A stretch of DNA of 64,000 nucleotides from Undaria pinnatifida (GCA_012845835.1 JABAKD010000002.1:5640106-5704105); one strand, 5' to 3'. Counted from the stretch's first letter, positions 1 to 12,259 are shown. Notes: a model not told the origin generated them from the letters alone. Made by a program: numbers and translations.

Positions 1-1983
1 CATCCTACCCCGACCGAAACCCGTGGTTGGCAGCGGCAAACCGAGGGTTCACGAAACAACATGCAACAAGCAAGGTATATGGCGCCAAAACCATGAATTA
101 TCGGTTCGGGTTATTAACCTCAACAGGGTTTATAACGCTAAATTTCAAGCAATTGTGATACTGCCGGGAGTCGTTGTCCTAGCAGTAATGGGCCCCACAA
201 GGCGGAGAGAGATGGACCGTAGGCTTGACGCCGGCTTCAAGTGTGGTTTGCTTTGGGCGTAATATCCTTTCAACGTAGTTTGAGCTGCAACGTCGCGTAC
301 GATTCTGATTTTTATTTGAGCTCGGTATTGTCGCGATTGAAATGAGCGGAGTGCTAACCTGAAGGTACTTGTGGATGCACTAGAACACACCCTCTCGGTC
401 AAGAACACAGAAAGGTCCTACGTAGATGGAGCACAGAACGGGACACCAAACAAGAAACAGGCTTATTAACGCAGGAGGGGCTTCTTTTTTGGCAGAGAGC
501 GTGTTCAACACCAATTTCAGTGCAGTACAAACTCTCCGAGATTCCTCGCGGCCCAGTAAATATTGGCCTTTTTCTGCTTTTTCGCCGTTTCTTAGTAAAT
601 ATACTGCAAAGTACACAGCAGTTTTATATGTACTCACAACAAGAATCACTGATACTGTGGAGGCGTGTTTCTGGGATAGTGCGGTCTACACCATCATCAG
701 CATTAAGACTCCAGAAATTTCAACATTCTGTAATATTAGCCTGCTCTTGTTGGTACGATGATATATTTTAGGTCTCCTGTACTGAAAGTCGCATTACAAT
801 GATGAAATGCCGTGGCTTCTTGTTGGGATTGGGGGCGTTCTACGCTCTCGTTCTACACTCTCTACGGCAAAACAGTCTCCGGGATTTCCGATGTGCCTGT
901 TTCTTGATACGTGTTTTGTAGTGTAGAACCGCGCGTAGTGCCATGTTTTATTTGTCCGAACGATTGACATGGCAGTGTGCGTTTAGTCAGGGCTGTGGTA
1001 GCGGGGAAAAATATCTAGTACTTCTGTCTGCCTGATGAGCAGCACGTTCATGTAATCTGCGGAGATATGATTCACGTACGAAATTGTAGCCGAGTTTTCT
1101 ATTGGGATATGGAAACATCTTATGTTTTATTGGACGATGGTATGTTGTCAGAAGGTTAGCAATCCTGCTGGAAACATGCCTGCTGTGGTATTTGGTTCTG
1201 AGTTGATTCTGATCGGATACGCCGATTCTTTCAGTCTGGTTTGTGGCCACCTTCTGGTCCATCTTGACTCATAGGTCTGGTTGTTATAATAATGTACTCG
1301 GGTGTGCGCGACGATAACATAATGGATAATAGTACACCACAATCAACACCGGGGACTTCTCATCCATCTGCTGCCACCGCGCATCCAAGGCCCCGCATGA
1401 GGTGGACCGCGCGAGCAAACCAACCCCGAGTATAGATTATCCCATTACACTAGTGCGATGATCACCGAGAACCGTGTTCGGGGAGAGGAATGCGGTAGAT
1501 CGGGCTGATGTACGACGCATTATCCCGGGCTGCTTCCGGAACAATTTTCCGTCGTCACTGACATCCACCCTACACTGCAGTGACTGGACCCGCACGTATA
1601 CCAGTGGCAACAGAGAACAAGTCCATCGAGACGCAGCCTACGACAGCAAGATACAGGACGAGACAATAACAGCCAGGGAACGATAGCGTAAGCGGAAGAG
1701 CCTTCGTCTTTCACCGTGCCAGTCCTCCTTGTACGTGCATGCATAAGCGAGTGATTTGGGGGTTGATCTTTGAGCTGCGGTAACGAGAAATTTCCTGCGC
1801 GACAATGAGTGGGAAAAGGGAGGACGATAGTGGCAGGACACCCGGCCAAGCAGAATGGGAATACGCGTGAAGGAGAATCATGTACACAGCAAGGCATCTG
1901 GGAACGCTCTTAAGGGGAGGAATCGAGGAGGACAGAGCAAGAAAGGAGAGGGTCATCCATCAATATTGATGCTGACGCTCAGT
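1..1983. other. No gene recognised
   Basis: Short open frames only, none with a recognisable motif. No repeat family identified. Confidence 0.5.
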
Positions 1984-2212
1984 CGACGCGTGCTACGATA
2001 GAGGTGCACCACATTGTATTTTAGGCTTCTCAATTTAGGTCTTCCAAAGACTTGAGTGGGCGAAATGTTTGACTGCTACCGAATGGGTAATCCCATGCCC
2101 TATGCATAGATAGGTAATCATGCAATAAACTCACCTGTTTCCGACGTTTTTGGGTTGAAGAGACTCGCCGTTCAGAAACCATTTCAAAGACACGATAGGA
2201 TATGGGTGCACC
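1984..2212 (+). mobile_element. M1 MITE, degraded copy
   Basis: It starts GACGCGTGCTACGATAGAGG. Internal landmarks of the family follow in order: GAGCTTAAGACCT-like segment, CTGCTACCGRATG, CATGGCC-like segment, TTTGGGTTRAGGAG and TTCAGAAACCATTTCAGACG. The right inverted repeat is eroded. Confidence 0.75.
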
Positions 2213-3800
2213 GTTTTCGTTCCGAGGGTGCCGTTTGGACCGCTTATGGATGTAACCGTTTCCCTTTTGACGGTAGTGGCGTGAGGAACGGTAATCAAAC
2301 CCGCGTGACCTAGGGTATACCTAAATACGGCTATATTGCATAATATAGCGACATTCCAACGGTTCTGGTTCAGGGACTCCCGTCACTCAACGGACAAAAA
2401 AAATCTCACGCATGCACCTCATGGTCACCGTCGCTGAATCCCACGGACTATAGCTGTTTGTGAGGAAAGCTATAGTCTAATTATGTAGCTGTCCCCAAGT
2501 GAAGTGCTGTGAGTAATGGGGGATTTGTTTGTTTTGCCACATACATGTCATGTTGTGCCTTCTAAATTCTGACGATCTTGAACCACTGCAGAACCCCGGA
2601 GTCAAGCTGCTGACCTCCGCTAAAAAAGCTGCAGACAGTCCAATCAATCTGGATAGAATCGCGAGCCAGTGTGGATGCAACCCTATGCAAAAACACCGTC
2701 TGTCTCTGAGACACCCAGTAGTAGTTCGTTGCAGGAATCGCCCAAGCCACGCTAGAGGGGCCATTTCTGCGTCCGCCGATGTTTTGCGGTAACTCGGGGT
2801 CACCAGCGCGAGTATCCCTTAGTTCCTTTGCGATATTGCGCGTTCTTCGTGCAGGATTTGCTTTCGACAAAGAATTGCGCAAAGGAATCGCCCCACGAAA
2901 CACGAGGGGGATCCGGTTCGGGGGCAACCGGACTCAAGTTTTCCTAGCAGAAACAACCTACACGCCCATGTTTTTGGGTCACGTCTATCATATCAATTTT
3001 ACTCCAAGCACAATATATGCCGCGTCCCTTCTCTCCTACGGAAGGCCTGGTATACCCCCCAAGGCTTACTTGCATTCCGTGGTCGGTCTTCTTGTATCCC
3101 CCACTACCAAGGTGCGCCTGTTTCCGGTTTTCACGGCAAGATGTAACTCCTGTGCCACATTCGATTGCCCGCGGCAGCCGCAAATAGGCGAACGGGTCTA
3201 CTGAATCACCCCCCTCCCCCAACCCTCCGCCACATGTATCCAACAATTTTGGACTTTCTTGATAATGTACCACGCATATAGTGCTCGGCCTCCCCTGCTA
3301 GGGGTAGTTCACGTAGAGCAGAGTACAGGACTTACTCGTACCAATCACCCACTCTCGTGTCTGCTGCCCGTTGCATGACTGCAGACGATTGTGCGGCGCA
3401 TGCATCTTCAAGCCGATGGCCGCTGCTAGTGAACAGTCGCAAGCATGTATCACAGCAGCGTAGGTGCTCCTGACCCGCTACTATTATAACCCCCGTAAGC
3501 CTTTAGACGAACACAAATGCGCTAGCTGGCACAGCACTCTCAATCGTTCGCAATTTAATTGTAGTTCTACCCATGCATATGAGTCCATAGAGCACACTTC
3601 CAACGTGTTACCTCTTCGGAAAGCAACGAAGAAACGAGCATATAACACCCTAGGTGCCGCACTTTTATAACCTATCACCGCCGCCCTGAAGAGCAACGAA
3701 AGCGAAAACACTAATATTGAACGAGATGCAGCAGTACGACAATCACCACGCTACACGCGTGTCGCACGGAGCATCCCTTAATCCCAGTAACCCTGCCTGC
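2213..3800. other. No gene; degenerate P-like sequence
   Basis: At 2790-2850, GGGGTCACCAGCGCGAGTAT and TTCCTTTGCGATATTGCGCG recall P elements, so the overlapping open frames of up to 141 codons here are probably repeat-derived. Confidence 0.5.
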
Positions 3801-4053
3801 CGCGTGCTACGATAGCGGTGCTCCAGTTTTTTTCTTTTGGTTCTTCCTCGAGATATGATAGCTTAAGATCTCAAAAAAACTGATTTTTGGAGATGAATAC
3901 TTCAGTAACTGCTACCGGATGAAAAATCTCATGGCCTAGGGGTACACAATGAAAATCTGGCCAAAAGAATTGCTCAATATACGACGACTTTGGGTCAAGG
4001 AGGCCCCGTCATCCAGAAAATATATATATATATATATTTCTATCGTAGCACGC
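3801..4053 (+). mobile_element. M1 MITE
   Basis: Left end CGCGTGCTACGATAGCGGTG and right end CTATCGTAGCACGC are inverted. Family landmarks lie between them, and a TA microsatellite sits just inside the right end. Confidence 0.85.
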
Positions 4054-4439
4054 ATCGGCTAATTCTTATCGCTGGTTCTTACCATGCCTACGGTGGGGGA
4101 GGTACACCCTACGCCGTTCACCCCTGGCTTTTGATATAACTCGCCCAAGTGACACTAAGGGGGAAAACATCTCGCTGGGCGACGGTTTCAGCGGCCGATA
4201 GTTTCGGCGCGGCATAGCGGGCTGGTTCACGACGTGGTTTCATGTGCCAAACCAAAACCCTCGCGAAAGGAAAAAGGGGGCCATTCGCGCGAGCGCCCTC
4301 GAGATACACCACCAAACGCGGCCCCAGGAAATGACCCTCCTACGGAGTAGCCAGCCACGGGCTGCTGCCATCATGTTTGGTTCGGACCCATCAGAGTCCC
4401 GAAAGGATCAACCCCGTTGTATCTGTTGATGGGACAGAA

Positions 4440-4590
4440 TTTCCGTCGAGCCATCCCACGGATAAGGGTGCAGCAGATTCTAAGAAATTTCCGAGCTCCT
4501 AACATGGGGAGCTAGCTCAACATCTCACCCGAAAAACGCCTTCGAAGGCCCTGCTTAGTCCCGAAAAATATAGATAATACTCGTGAAAAA
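4440..4590 (+). repeat. C-family repeat
   Basis: CCATCCCACGGATAAGGGTG, GAGCTCCTAACATGGGGAGC, CACCCGAAAAACGCCTTCGA and TAATACTCGTGAAAA occur in the order shared by all C copies. A related stretch follows at about 5180-5290. Confidence 0.65.
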
Positions 4591-6361
4591 TCTTGACTGA
4601 TGACTAAACGCTAGTTCCTCACTCGAGAAGCTCAATCGGAGAGGTATATATTATTTGTTAATCCAACAACTGAAACCCCTACCGCTTTGCGTATAGAGGG
4701 ATGACTCCGTCCGCAACCGTAAAAATATTTTGCTTGCAGCACGTGGGGCCGGGCGAGAACGCCTTTTTTTCGGCCGGCCCCACGTGCTGCACGAAAACAA
4801 TATTAATGGTGATAAAAGGCGTTCTTGTCTCAGTGGAAACGCCATCCGCTCGCTCTCTCCCGATGGCAACTGTTTATCGCAACCGCAACATCAAAACATA
4901 TCAGTCCAGAAATTAGCGGCAGTAGACTATCGGTTCAGCAACAAATAAGTTCTTGTCACAGTAGAAATACCGTCCGCTCATAGTCTCTGTCTCTCTCGAT
5001 TGCCACCGTTCACCACAACTTCAACTTTGAACTACCTACCGGTCTCGACAAAATATCAGCATTAGACAAACTGTCCGCTGCAAATTTCGACGAAACCAGC
5101 ACAGACTAGCAGCAGACTGTTTGTTCATCCTATTCCAGCAGGTTGTAGGCATTGGGAGGTACCCCACGGCGTAGGAGTACAAAGCGGAATCTGTATAGCT
5201 CCTAACACCAAGAGCTCAGTATCTCGCCCCCCGAACACGATTTCGAAGGCATTCGTTCGGGCAACCCGACCAACACTTCAAATCCTAGAGCAATGGTACG
5301 AGTAAAAGCATCAAGAGACTAGCCGGCAGTGCCTCACTTGAAGGGCACGACCGGCCAGGAACGCCTACACCGAAAAGTGCAAACCCCTACAGTGGGAACT
5401 TCCTACAGCAAGACTTCCAACAGCAAAAACCTTGGCATGTGGCACAACCTCCGCCCGTCCCGCACGCTACTGTGTTGTCCTGGATTCCTTGTCATACGCC
5501 ATCCGGAAATTGACATCCTCCAAGTTCGAAACCTACAAAAACAACGACCGGGGGCGAGCGGCGTGCACGTTGGAGCAACGGCGATCTTCAGAAACAGGAC
5601 TTCAAAAGGCCGCTCCGCTTGAAGGGAGGGTCGTGTTTGGTTCGAAAAGAGAGAAAACAGCTTGTAGCTCTACGGAACGTATGCTTCAGAGAGATACAAA
5701 GTTCAGCACCAGCGACATTTGAACCTCATACCGGGCATCAATATATTATTTCGCACTACATTTGTTATCTCTATCGGATGTGCCTGGACCAGCACCGAGC
5801 AGTCACCAGCAATCAGGCGCAAGCCAGGCCACCTACTATAGAGGGGGGGCCGCACTTTGTGGGACGTTTTTGGAACTTATCGGAACCTCGCCAGTAAGAA
5901 GATATGCTACACAGCGGAGCGCTGTCTGCAACATCTACGATAGAATGGCGGCTCCTGCCTCGCAGGTCTGCCACAGTATATTAGTTTGCACTTCAGACAT
6001 ATTTATCACGAACTACTAATTGCGTGCGGTACCGTGTCGTGGATTTTCGCGTTCTTGAGGCCTACCGTTATCGCATAACTATTTTGTTTGGCCAGTCTGG
6101 TCAACAAAATAAAAGTTTGGATCGTGCTTTGGGCGAACGAGCAGCCTGACCTCGGCGTCAGAAAAACGAATGTAACCTCAGGCACCCATTGCCGTACCAT
6201 AACCTTTTTGCAGCGGCGGTTCACATGTTCTGAGGTTCCGCGCTCTACAGCAGGGAGTGCATCCCAGTTTGGGCCACCGGGTATAAGCCATTGGTGCAAA
6301 CGACGCTGCAAGTTAATCAAGATGCGAGCGTAACAAATCATTCCATGGCGGAGCATTTCGG
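4591..6361. other. No gene; C-like fragments and a hairpin
   Basis: Overlapping open frames of 92-97 codons at 5329-5897 show no motif. C-like sequence lies at about 5180-5290. Confidence 0.45.
4735..4791. other. Perfect 18-bp hairpin
   Basis: TGCAGCACGTGGGGCCGG at 4735-4752 and its exact reverse complement at 4774-4791 enclose a 21-base loop with a T run. CACGTG sits in each arm. No neighbouring repeat family explains it. Confidence 0.8.
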
Positions 6362-6616
6362 GCGCGTGCTACGATAGAGGTGCACGCCACATTATTTTCT
6401 GAGCTTCCTTGATTTTGGAAGATCAAGACCTCTCCTAAAAACTGACTAGGAGGAGCTTAAACCTGCTACCCAGAGGAAATATTCCATGGCCCAGGTACAC
6501 AACGAGAATCACGCAAAAACTAATGGGGCGTATTTTCCGACGATTTTGGGTTAAGGAGCCCCGTCGTTCAGAAAACATTTTCGCCAATAAAAGGTATACC
6601 TCTTTATCGTAGCATG
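6362..6616 (+). mobile_element. M1 MITE with candidate 8-bp target duplication
   Basis: TIRs GCGTGCTACGATAGAGGTGC and TATCGTAGCATGTGCG bound the copy. The left flank ends atttcggg and the right flank begins ttttcggg (7 of 8 match), which may be a target-site duplication. Confidence 0.85.
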
Positions 6617-6997
6617 TGCGTTTTCGGGAAATTGCAACAAACGCACAAAATCTCTCTGCTTGCGAAGGACATTCGGTGGCCACAACCCTCTCCAGTTCCT
6701 CTCCAGTCGCTCTGGGGCCCAAAAAGAAAAGGCCGGAAAAGTGCTTCCCCTTACGGTAGCGTTGGTCTGTGCGCCGTTGCCCTGCCATTGGAGTCGTTGC
6801 TCTCGAAGGCTGCACACAAATCAACGCTAAAACTGCTTGAATGCACACGTGTAGGAATACGTGCAAGTTCATCCGTCACCCCCATACATGGTTTTTGGTA
6901 TCTTAGCGCTCTTGGAACCGGTGAAAACACAAGATGCGTCTCTCACCAGGGGTTGGACACAGCAATTCGGTCCCTCACCATCAGTACGGGCCAACGA

Positions 6998-7290
6998 TAC
7001 GGCAGGGGGGGGGGGGGGGTTGTTGGTTTGACCGCTTTCTTTTTTCAGTGGCTCGGTGTCACTCGCGCGAGTGATCCACCCCTCTTTTCCATGCGGTCAC
7101 AGTCTTTCTTTCTCGCTGTGTAAAATTCTCGATATTTGCGACGAAAAGGGATGGTCAGCTGCTGCGCTGCACCAAAACAAAATCGCCGCACGTGGTTTTG
7201 TCGGCGAGGTACAGATTCACCCGCGCGACTGCCTCACACCCGTCAGTGAAAATTGAGGGTACTCCCCTGATGTGCCGTAGCCTTGATCTA
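6998..7290 (+). mobile_element. P-family MITE
   Basis: GATACGGCAGGGGG at the left and TGTGCCGTAGCCTTGATC at the right are the ends. Inside are TCACTCGCGCGAGTGA, GCGGTC and ACCCGCGCGACT, in the order seen in the best copy at 62796-63070. Confidence 0.75.
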
Positions 7291-8141
7291 TCATACGAAG
7301 TGTACGAAGTGACTGATAAGTTCACCCCCATATGATGGTACCCTAGGGTTTGGGTTAGGGTCCTGTATACATCAAGCAGGCCGGACCTAGTAACGACACT
7401 ATTTCCTACGAGAAGTACAAAGAACAGTTTAACTAACACGGGTAATCAATATCATTGGAGCGTCCAATTTGTGTGGGGAAGAATCGTGAACACTAGCTTT
7501 GTGAAGCGCCCGGGCAGTTGAGCTCTTGCGTGCGGCATATATATCTCCTCGTAGTAAGAAGGCGGCAAAAAATGGGAGGTGCTCCCCCTGCATAGTAGGA
7601 TATATCGCTTGCACAAGCTACACCTATCTATCTGTGTACGCTTGCAAATCTAGCGACGATCGAAGAAGAATTTAGGACGATTGCGGCATAGACCTCTCAT
7701 CAAACAGCTGCCGTTGCTGAGGAAGTGTTTTCGATGACCTAAACCGGTACACGGCACGCACGGATCATCATGTCACGCATGCTGCTGCACAGGTCTATTC
7801 CTAAACATACTGTGCACAACACCGCACCAGTCAATTTACTTCAATGTTTTCTCGATCCGCAGTATCCTTTCTTGAATCCAAAGGGTCCATGTTGGTCTGG
7901 AGCCGTTGCACTCCCATTAACTGCCACCGGACTAAGGCCACGATAGGCAAAAGAGCACTAGTAATATAATGTGTAATGCGATTATGTTTTTTGAGGATAA
8001 ATACACCTAACCCATTAAGTGGCTTCGATAAAAAAAGGCGAATTCTCCCGATGCAACCCCATCGGTCTAGATATAGAGCGGAACGCACAAGAAAGACATT
8101 CCAACCATGTTGGAGTGTACTATTAATATAGTCCATGCGCA
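7291..8141. other. No gene recognised; downstream of the Ycf45-like gene
   Basis: This would hold the 3' untranslated region or a missed last exon. A short GGGTTTGGGTTAGGG lies at about 7346. Confidence 0.45.
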
Positions 8142-8381
8142 TCAGTTGAACGCCAAGCAAATGCTACACCAAACTTCGCACGTCTCGCCCAAGTGCACCT
8201 TGTGTTCGGGCATCGAGTCCTGAGTCAGGCGTGTCCTGCGCTCAACCTCGTAGGAGCCGCCGCTGAGGAGAGCGTCGACGGCGGCCCCGACGTCCCTTAT
8301 GATGCGCCACTCGTTCACGTCCCCGCGCTTGAGCTCGATTATCGTGTCGAAGATGGGCGCGCCGGCTCGTTGGGTTTGGAC
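8142..8381 (-). CDS. ycf45: Ycf45-like NTPase last recognised exon
   Basis: After acceptor gttatcag the frame encodes APIFDTIIELKRGDVNEWRI, then DVGAAVDALLSGG. This matches PTFDxxIELxxxxxWxxxxxVxxAVDxLL, the end of the ATPase core. The frame stays open to a TGA at 8142-8144. Many relatives carry a further C-terminal R3H domain; none is seen here. The gene may end at this stop, or a donor such as GAACACAAG|GTGCAC could lead to an exon I did not find. Confidence 0.85.
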   Translation of the reverse strand, partial: VQTQRAGAPIFDTIIELKRGDVNEWRIIRDVGAAVDALLSGGSYEVERRTRLTQDSMPEHKVHLGETCEVWCSICLAFN

Positions 8382-8592
8382 CTGATAACATATCGTTGGG
8401 TGTAGTGGTGGTGGTGATGACACATGACTAGAGTATGCCATAACGACAGGGAGAGGACTTTCTCGACAAGTCGTTTCCTACATATGGGCCTCTCCTTACC
8501 CCGATCTTGTCGTAGTCGTTCTTATTTAGGAAAACTATTTGATTTCTGTTGACTTACGTAGTAGTCCATTGAGTTTTCTTTTTCAAGGCCTT

Positions 8593-8840
8593 GATGCGTG
8601 CTACGATAGACGTGCACCACTTTTTCTTCTCAGGCTCCCAGCGTTGCGACCTTAAGACCTCCCCTATGAAAGTGATATGGAGAAAAAAACGATACCGAAT
8701 GAACAATCTCATGGCCTAGGTATATAACAAAAAAACGCGAAAAAATGGCTAATTTCCGACCATTCTGGGTTAAGGAGTGTCTTAAGTCATTCAGAAACCA
8801 TCTACGCCAAAAAAAGGTATACCTCTATCGTAGCACGCGT
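8593..8840 (+). mobile_element. M1 MITE, well preserved
   Basis: TIRs GTGCTACGATAGACGTGCAC and TACCTCTATCGTAGCACGCG bound the copy, with all internal landmarks. It lies 3' to exon VII (opposite strand gene) and thus in the adjoining upstream intron. Confidence 0.88.
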
Positions 8841-9331
8841 CCGGTAGTTCCTCATGTTTCTCAACTTCGGTCTCTGGGAAGGGTATCGAGCTACTCACGC
8901 GAGAAGCCAACAGAAAAACACGGGTGCTTTTTTTTGACGTTTTGCATGCGCCCGATGCCCACTTGTCGTCAGTCTCGAATGCGGCATCCATCCATCTATA
9001 TTCGGCAACCCCCCGTGCGAAATTTTTGCTGTTCTTCACGTGCCCAAGTATTTGACCAGCATTCTTTGGTTTTGCAGAGGTTTTGCTAGGAAAGTGACAC
9101 ATGAACGAAAAACGATTCCTGTCCCTGTTTCTGGGGGCAAACGTCTTCGAATATGTATGTGAGAAATACTTACTCCAAGCTCTAAAATCTGTCGCCTACT
9201 GAAAACGCATACCTGGTACATTATTGGCGCAAGTCTGGTAGGAAGAAGGTGGTCGACGTCAGCAACGAGCATATAACACCGATGAACACAACGAGGCGCA
9301 CTAAATTATGTGCGATGTTTGTGCTTCTCAC

Positions 9332-9467
9332 CTTGTTACCTCCATTTTTTTTAGCCAACCCGTCACCGACCGTGACGGTAGTCTTACCCCCCACCAAAGT
9401 ATTAAGCTTGGGGTTTTTGAGAATGGATCGAAAATCACCGTGCGCGCTAGCCACCACCCGCACCCCC
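9332..9467 (-). CDS. ycf45: Ycf45-like NTPase exon with SAHGD motif
   Basis: The 136-base exon runs from acceptor tgtctcgcag to donor AACAAG|GTGAGA. It encodes GVRVVASAHGDFRSILKNPK, then LNTLVGGKTTVTVGDGLAKK. This matches the GVQLVGTAHGNxLENLIKNPxLxDLxGGxxxVTLGDxEA block. It ends in phase 0. Confidence 0.93.
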
Positions 9468-10631
9468 CTGCGAGACAAACAAGAAAACGAAACGAGCAGC
9501 AAGAGAAAATCTACGAATGAGAGCAATTGTTGCGCTTTCGCTTTCGGATGTTGCATACAACAATCTTGATGTGCCTCCATGCAAAATTTGCCGCGGTGCC
9601 CTCCGAGTTGTATGGTTTCAACCCTCGCAAGGACGAAACGTTTCTCCTGAAGTATACCGCCAACTTTTGTGCACAGTGTAGCGCACGCAAAAAACCTTAC
9701 GCCATCTGCGCAGAGTTTCGGAGCCCCTTTTGTCCACCGAAGGGGAGCAGGCATACACAAGGAAACTAATGGTTTTGGAAATGTCACCTCAATATCTTTG
9801 AACAGAAGCATCGCTTGCCGTTAGACGTCTTCACGTTGTCGACCAAATCGTTTCCGAAAATGGTCCTTGGGGCTTTGTGATCTATCTGGTGGTTTATTCG
9901 GGACAGCCGCATTTTTTTCAACAGTGTTGTGGGGTAAGCGCTTGGTGCGCCAAAATTAACTTTCAGATGGTAGCCCCATTTTCTTACGCCGTACTTTCGA
10001 GTTTTGAAATGAAAAAAAATGACTAATCATGTCACAATCGGTGTCCCAGCATCGCAGATTTTGTGGGTCTCAGCATCTCAAATCTTCACTTTGTACAGGG
10101 GCAGTCTTGATGGAAGTAGATTTACGCGATCGTAAGGATACCGCCCGTTTGGCCATGGCACAAGGACCTCTCACGTTTAGAATAGGTAACACCTCTTGTC
10201 GGACGTGCTTGCACATCTTGACGAACAAGCTTTCTAAACACTCTTGGCGAAAACCACTTGGATTCCAAACATTCTGACGTCAGGAATGTTCTCTAGGCCC
10301 AGTAACGTTCGTGCCGATTTTGAAGTCCTACTATTTCCGAATGGCTGAGGAAACGTCCGACGAGTTCAAAAACGACGGTTGGCCGGCCCAGCTCGTAGTG
10401 GTATGATCGGTGTTTCCACGACCGAGGCCGGCCATGTATGTTCACAGGTTCTCAAGCGTTCGAGAGTAGTCGATTTTGGCGTACACAGGATAATGGAAAG
10501 CCCGGCATAAGCTTGTTAGAGTGTTTGTGTGCGGGGCACGTATCAGCCTATTTCGCATGCGATATTTATCGTGAAATTATATTAAATTTGTGGTACTATT
10601 GGGTACGTTACAAGGGGAAAACCACCCTTAC

Positions 10632-10733
10632 CTCTCTTTGATGTCCAAGCATGCACAAGCTTCCTTGTCGTCGGAGATCTCGTCGACCACAATAGTTCGC
10701 GGTGTGTGGTTCTGGAGGGCCTCGGTCATGACC
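10632..10733 (-). CDS. ycf45: Ycf45-like NTPase exon with Walker B
   Basis: The 102-base exon lies between acceptor gccgacag and donor GAGAG|GTAAGG. It encodes VMTEALQNHTPRTIVVDEIS, matching MIEAVxNHTPEVIIVDEIGT, with Walker B aspartate and glutamate in place. The usual GTELEA that follows is replaced by SDDKEA. Phases fit the neighbours. Confidence 0.93.
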
Positions 10734-11018
10734 CTGTCGGCGCCCCAAGTAGCCGGCATACAGTATATGCTCAGCGTAGTGTAATCCTCATGCATAGGGA
10801 GCGGGACGCCTCGACATGAAGAGAAACAACGGAGGTAGATTACCCGCTACACGTTGCTTTGAATACTCGTGCAGAACCCAATTGATCAGCTATCGGTTGA
10901 GTAGTAGTCTAGAAGGTTTCGACGGCGCGGGCATGGCCGGTGCCACGGCAGCAAAAGCCACGTTGAGTACAACAACACGAACTCCGGAGTTGGCCAGAAA
11001 AATCTGACCTGTTCGGGG

Positions 11019-11252
11019 ACGTACGTTACGATAGGGGTAGCCTTTTTCGTCTGAAATGGTATCTGAATGACCGGGCTCCTTAACCCAAATTCGTCGGAAA
11101 TTCCCATTTTTTTTCAGGTCGTGGGGATTTTCATCCGGACGGCAGCAGTTTTAGTTTTCTCCAAATGAGTTTTTGCATAAGGTCTTAAGCTCCCAAAGTT
11201 GAGGGGTGTAGGATTAGAAAAAAATGTGGTGCACATCTATCGTAGCCGCGCG
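11019..11252 (-). mobile_element. M1 MITE, inverted
   Basis: Reverse-orientation landmarks CTCCTTAACCCAAATTCGTC and AGGTCTTAAGCTCC lie between ends TACGTTACGATAG and CTATCGTAGCCGCG. It sits in the intron between the Walker B and DTSNEI exons. Confidence 0.82.
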
Positions 11253-11574
11253 TGTTCTTCACTACACGCTAGAGCAACATCAATGTAACAAGCGAACACG
11301 ACGATATTTCGCGTCTATCGCAATGCATGTAATGCGTATGGGTGATTGTGTCCGGTGGGCAGAGAGTTCGTCGGGTGCGTTTAAACCGAAGCAATATGTA
11401 TGGCGCTCTGGAAGACGTCATTTTTCACCAGAAGCCTGTACCTATGGCGCTGCACGAACGTAAGAGTTGGATCAAAATGTATTTCAAGATATTGTCTTGC
11501 GGCGTAGGAACAAAATCGGTTGCATGGATAACCTGCATTGGCGTGCTAGTCCTCGCGCGCTAGGGGCGCTGCAT

Positions 11575-11715
11575 CATTTCCTGGGCTCCCAACATGACAG
11601 GGTTCAATGTATCTCGAATCGGAAACATGAACTTAGAGGACATTCGTTCGGGCAACCCCGAACCAACACTTCTATGCCCTTGTCCGAAAAAAAATACGCT
11701 CGAAAAAATGTCCAT
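11575..11715 (+). repeat. C-family repeat fragment
   Basis: ATTCGTTCGGGCAACCCCGA, CCAACACTTCTATGCC and TCCGAAAAAAAATACGCTCG match the right half of C. Confidence 0.55.
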
Positions 11716-11838
11716 GCTAGCCGATCGTTCCACAGTCGACAACCTCAACCGGTTAAAACCGGTAAAAAGCATTTGGCCCCCAAAAGGCGCCACCTCCTAC
11801 CGTACCGTGGGATGGCTCCGTATCTACCGTATACGTAC

Positions 11839-11954
11839 CTGTGCTGGTCCTTCTTGTTGGGGACCATGATCCTCCGGCTTTCCCCGATGGCCTCGCGGTG
11901 GGGGGTGTCTCCATCGCCCGCAATCTCGTTGCTCGTGTCAACGATCATCACGGT
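11839..11954 (-). CDS. ycf45: Ycf45-like NTPase exon with DTSNEIAGDGD motif
   Basis: The 116-base exon runs from acceptor cttcgcgcag to donor GCACAG|GTACGT. It encodes TVMIVDTSNEIAGDGDTPH and then AIGESRRIMVP. DTSNEIAGDGDxPHxxIGxxRRMxVP is the most diagnostic stretch of the Ycf45 family. It ends after two bases of an arginine codon. Confidence 0.95.
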
Positions 11955-12029
11955 CTGCGCGAAGCGAAGGGCGCGACGTGGTGGGGCGATCCCCAACCAA
12001 CCGCGGATGACGAGTGGGGTACCCAGGTG

Positions 12030-12259
12030 ACACGTGCTACTACGATAGAGGTAGCGCTCTTGGAGATGGTTTTGTTTTTTGTTTCGGGATGACGGGGATT
12101 CTTAACCCCCTCCTTAAACTAAACTCGTCGGAAATACCTGATAGGTGATTCTTGTTGCAATGCTAACGTTTTTTATCGCTAGTTCATCAGTATATTCATC
12201 GAGTCTGTCCAAGTAAGGAGCATCAGAAACCAATCAGTGCGGTCTACCTTAGCATGTGC
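12030..12259 (-). mobile_element. M1 MITE, inverted and internally eroded
   Basis: Ends ACACGTGCTACTACGATAG and TACCTTAGCATGTG enclose reverse landmarks. Some central parts are scrambled. Confidence 0.65.

Noticed and set aside
2779-3204. 141-codon plus-strand frame
   Set aside because: It overlaps P-like repeat sequence (CACCAGCGCGAGTATCCC) and an opposite frame of similar length; no motif.
6435-6872. 145-codon minus-strand frame
   Set aside because: Its 3' half is M1 MITE sequence and the rest has no family match.
7340-7365. Telomere-like GGGTTTGGGTTAGGG, and a similar CCCCAACCCTAAC near 15360
   Set aside because: Only two to three imperfect units each; too short to call an interstitial telomere.
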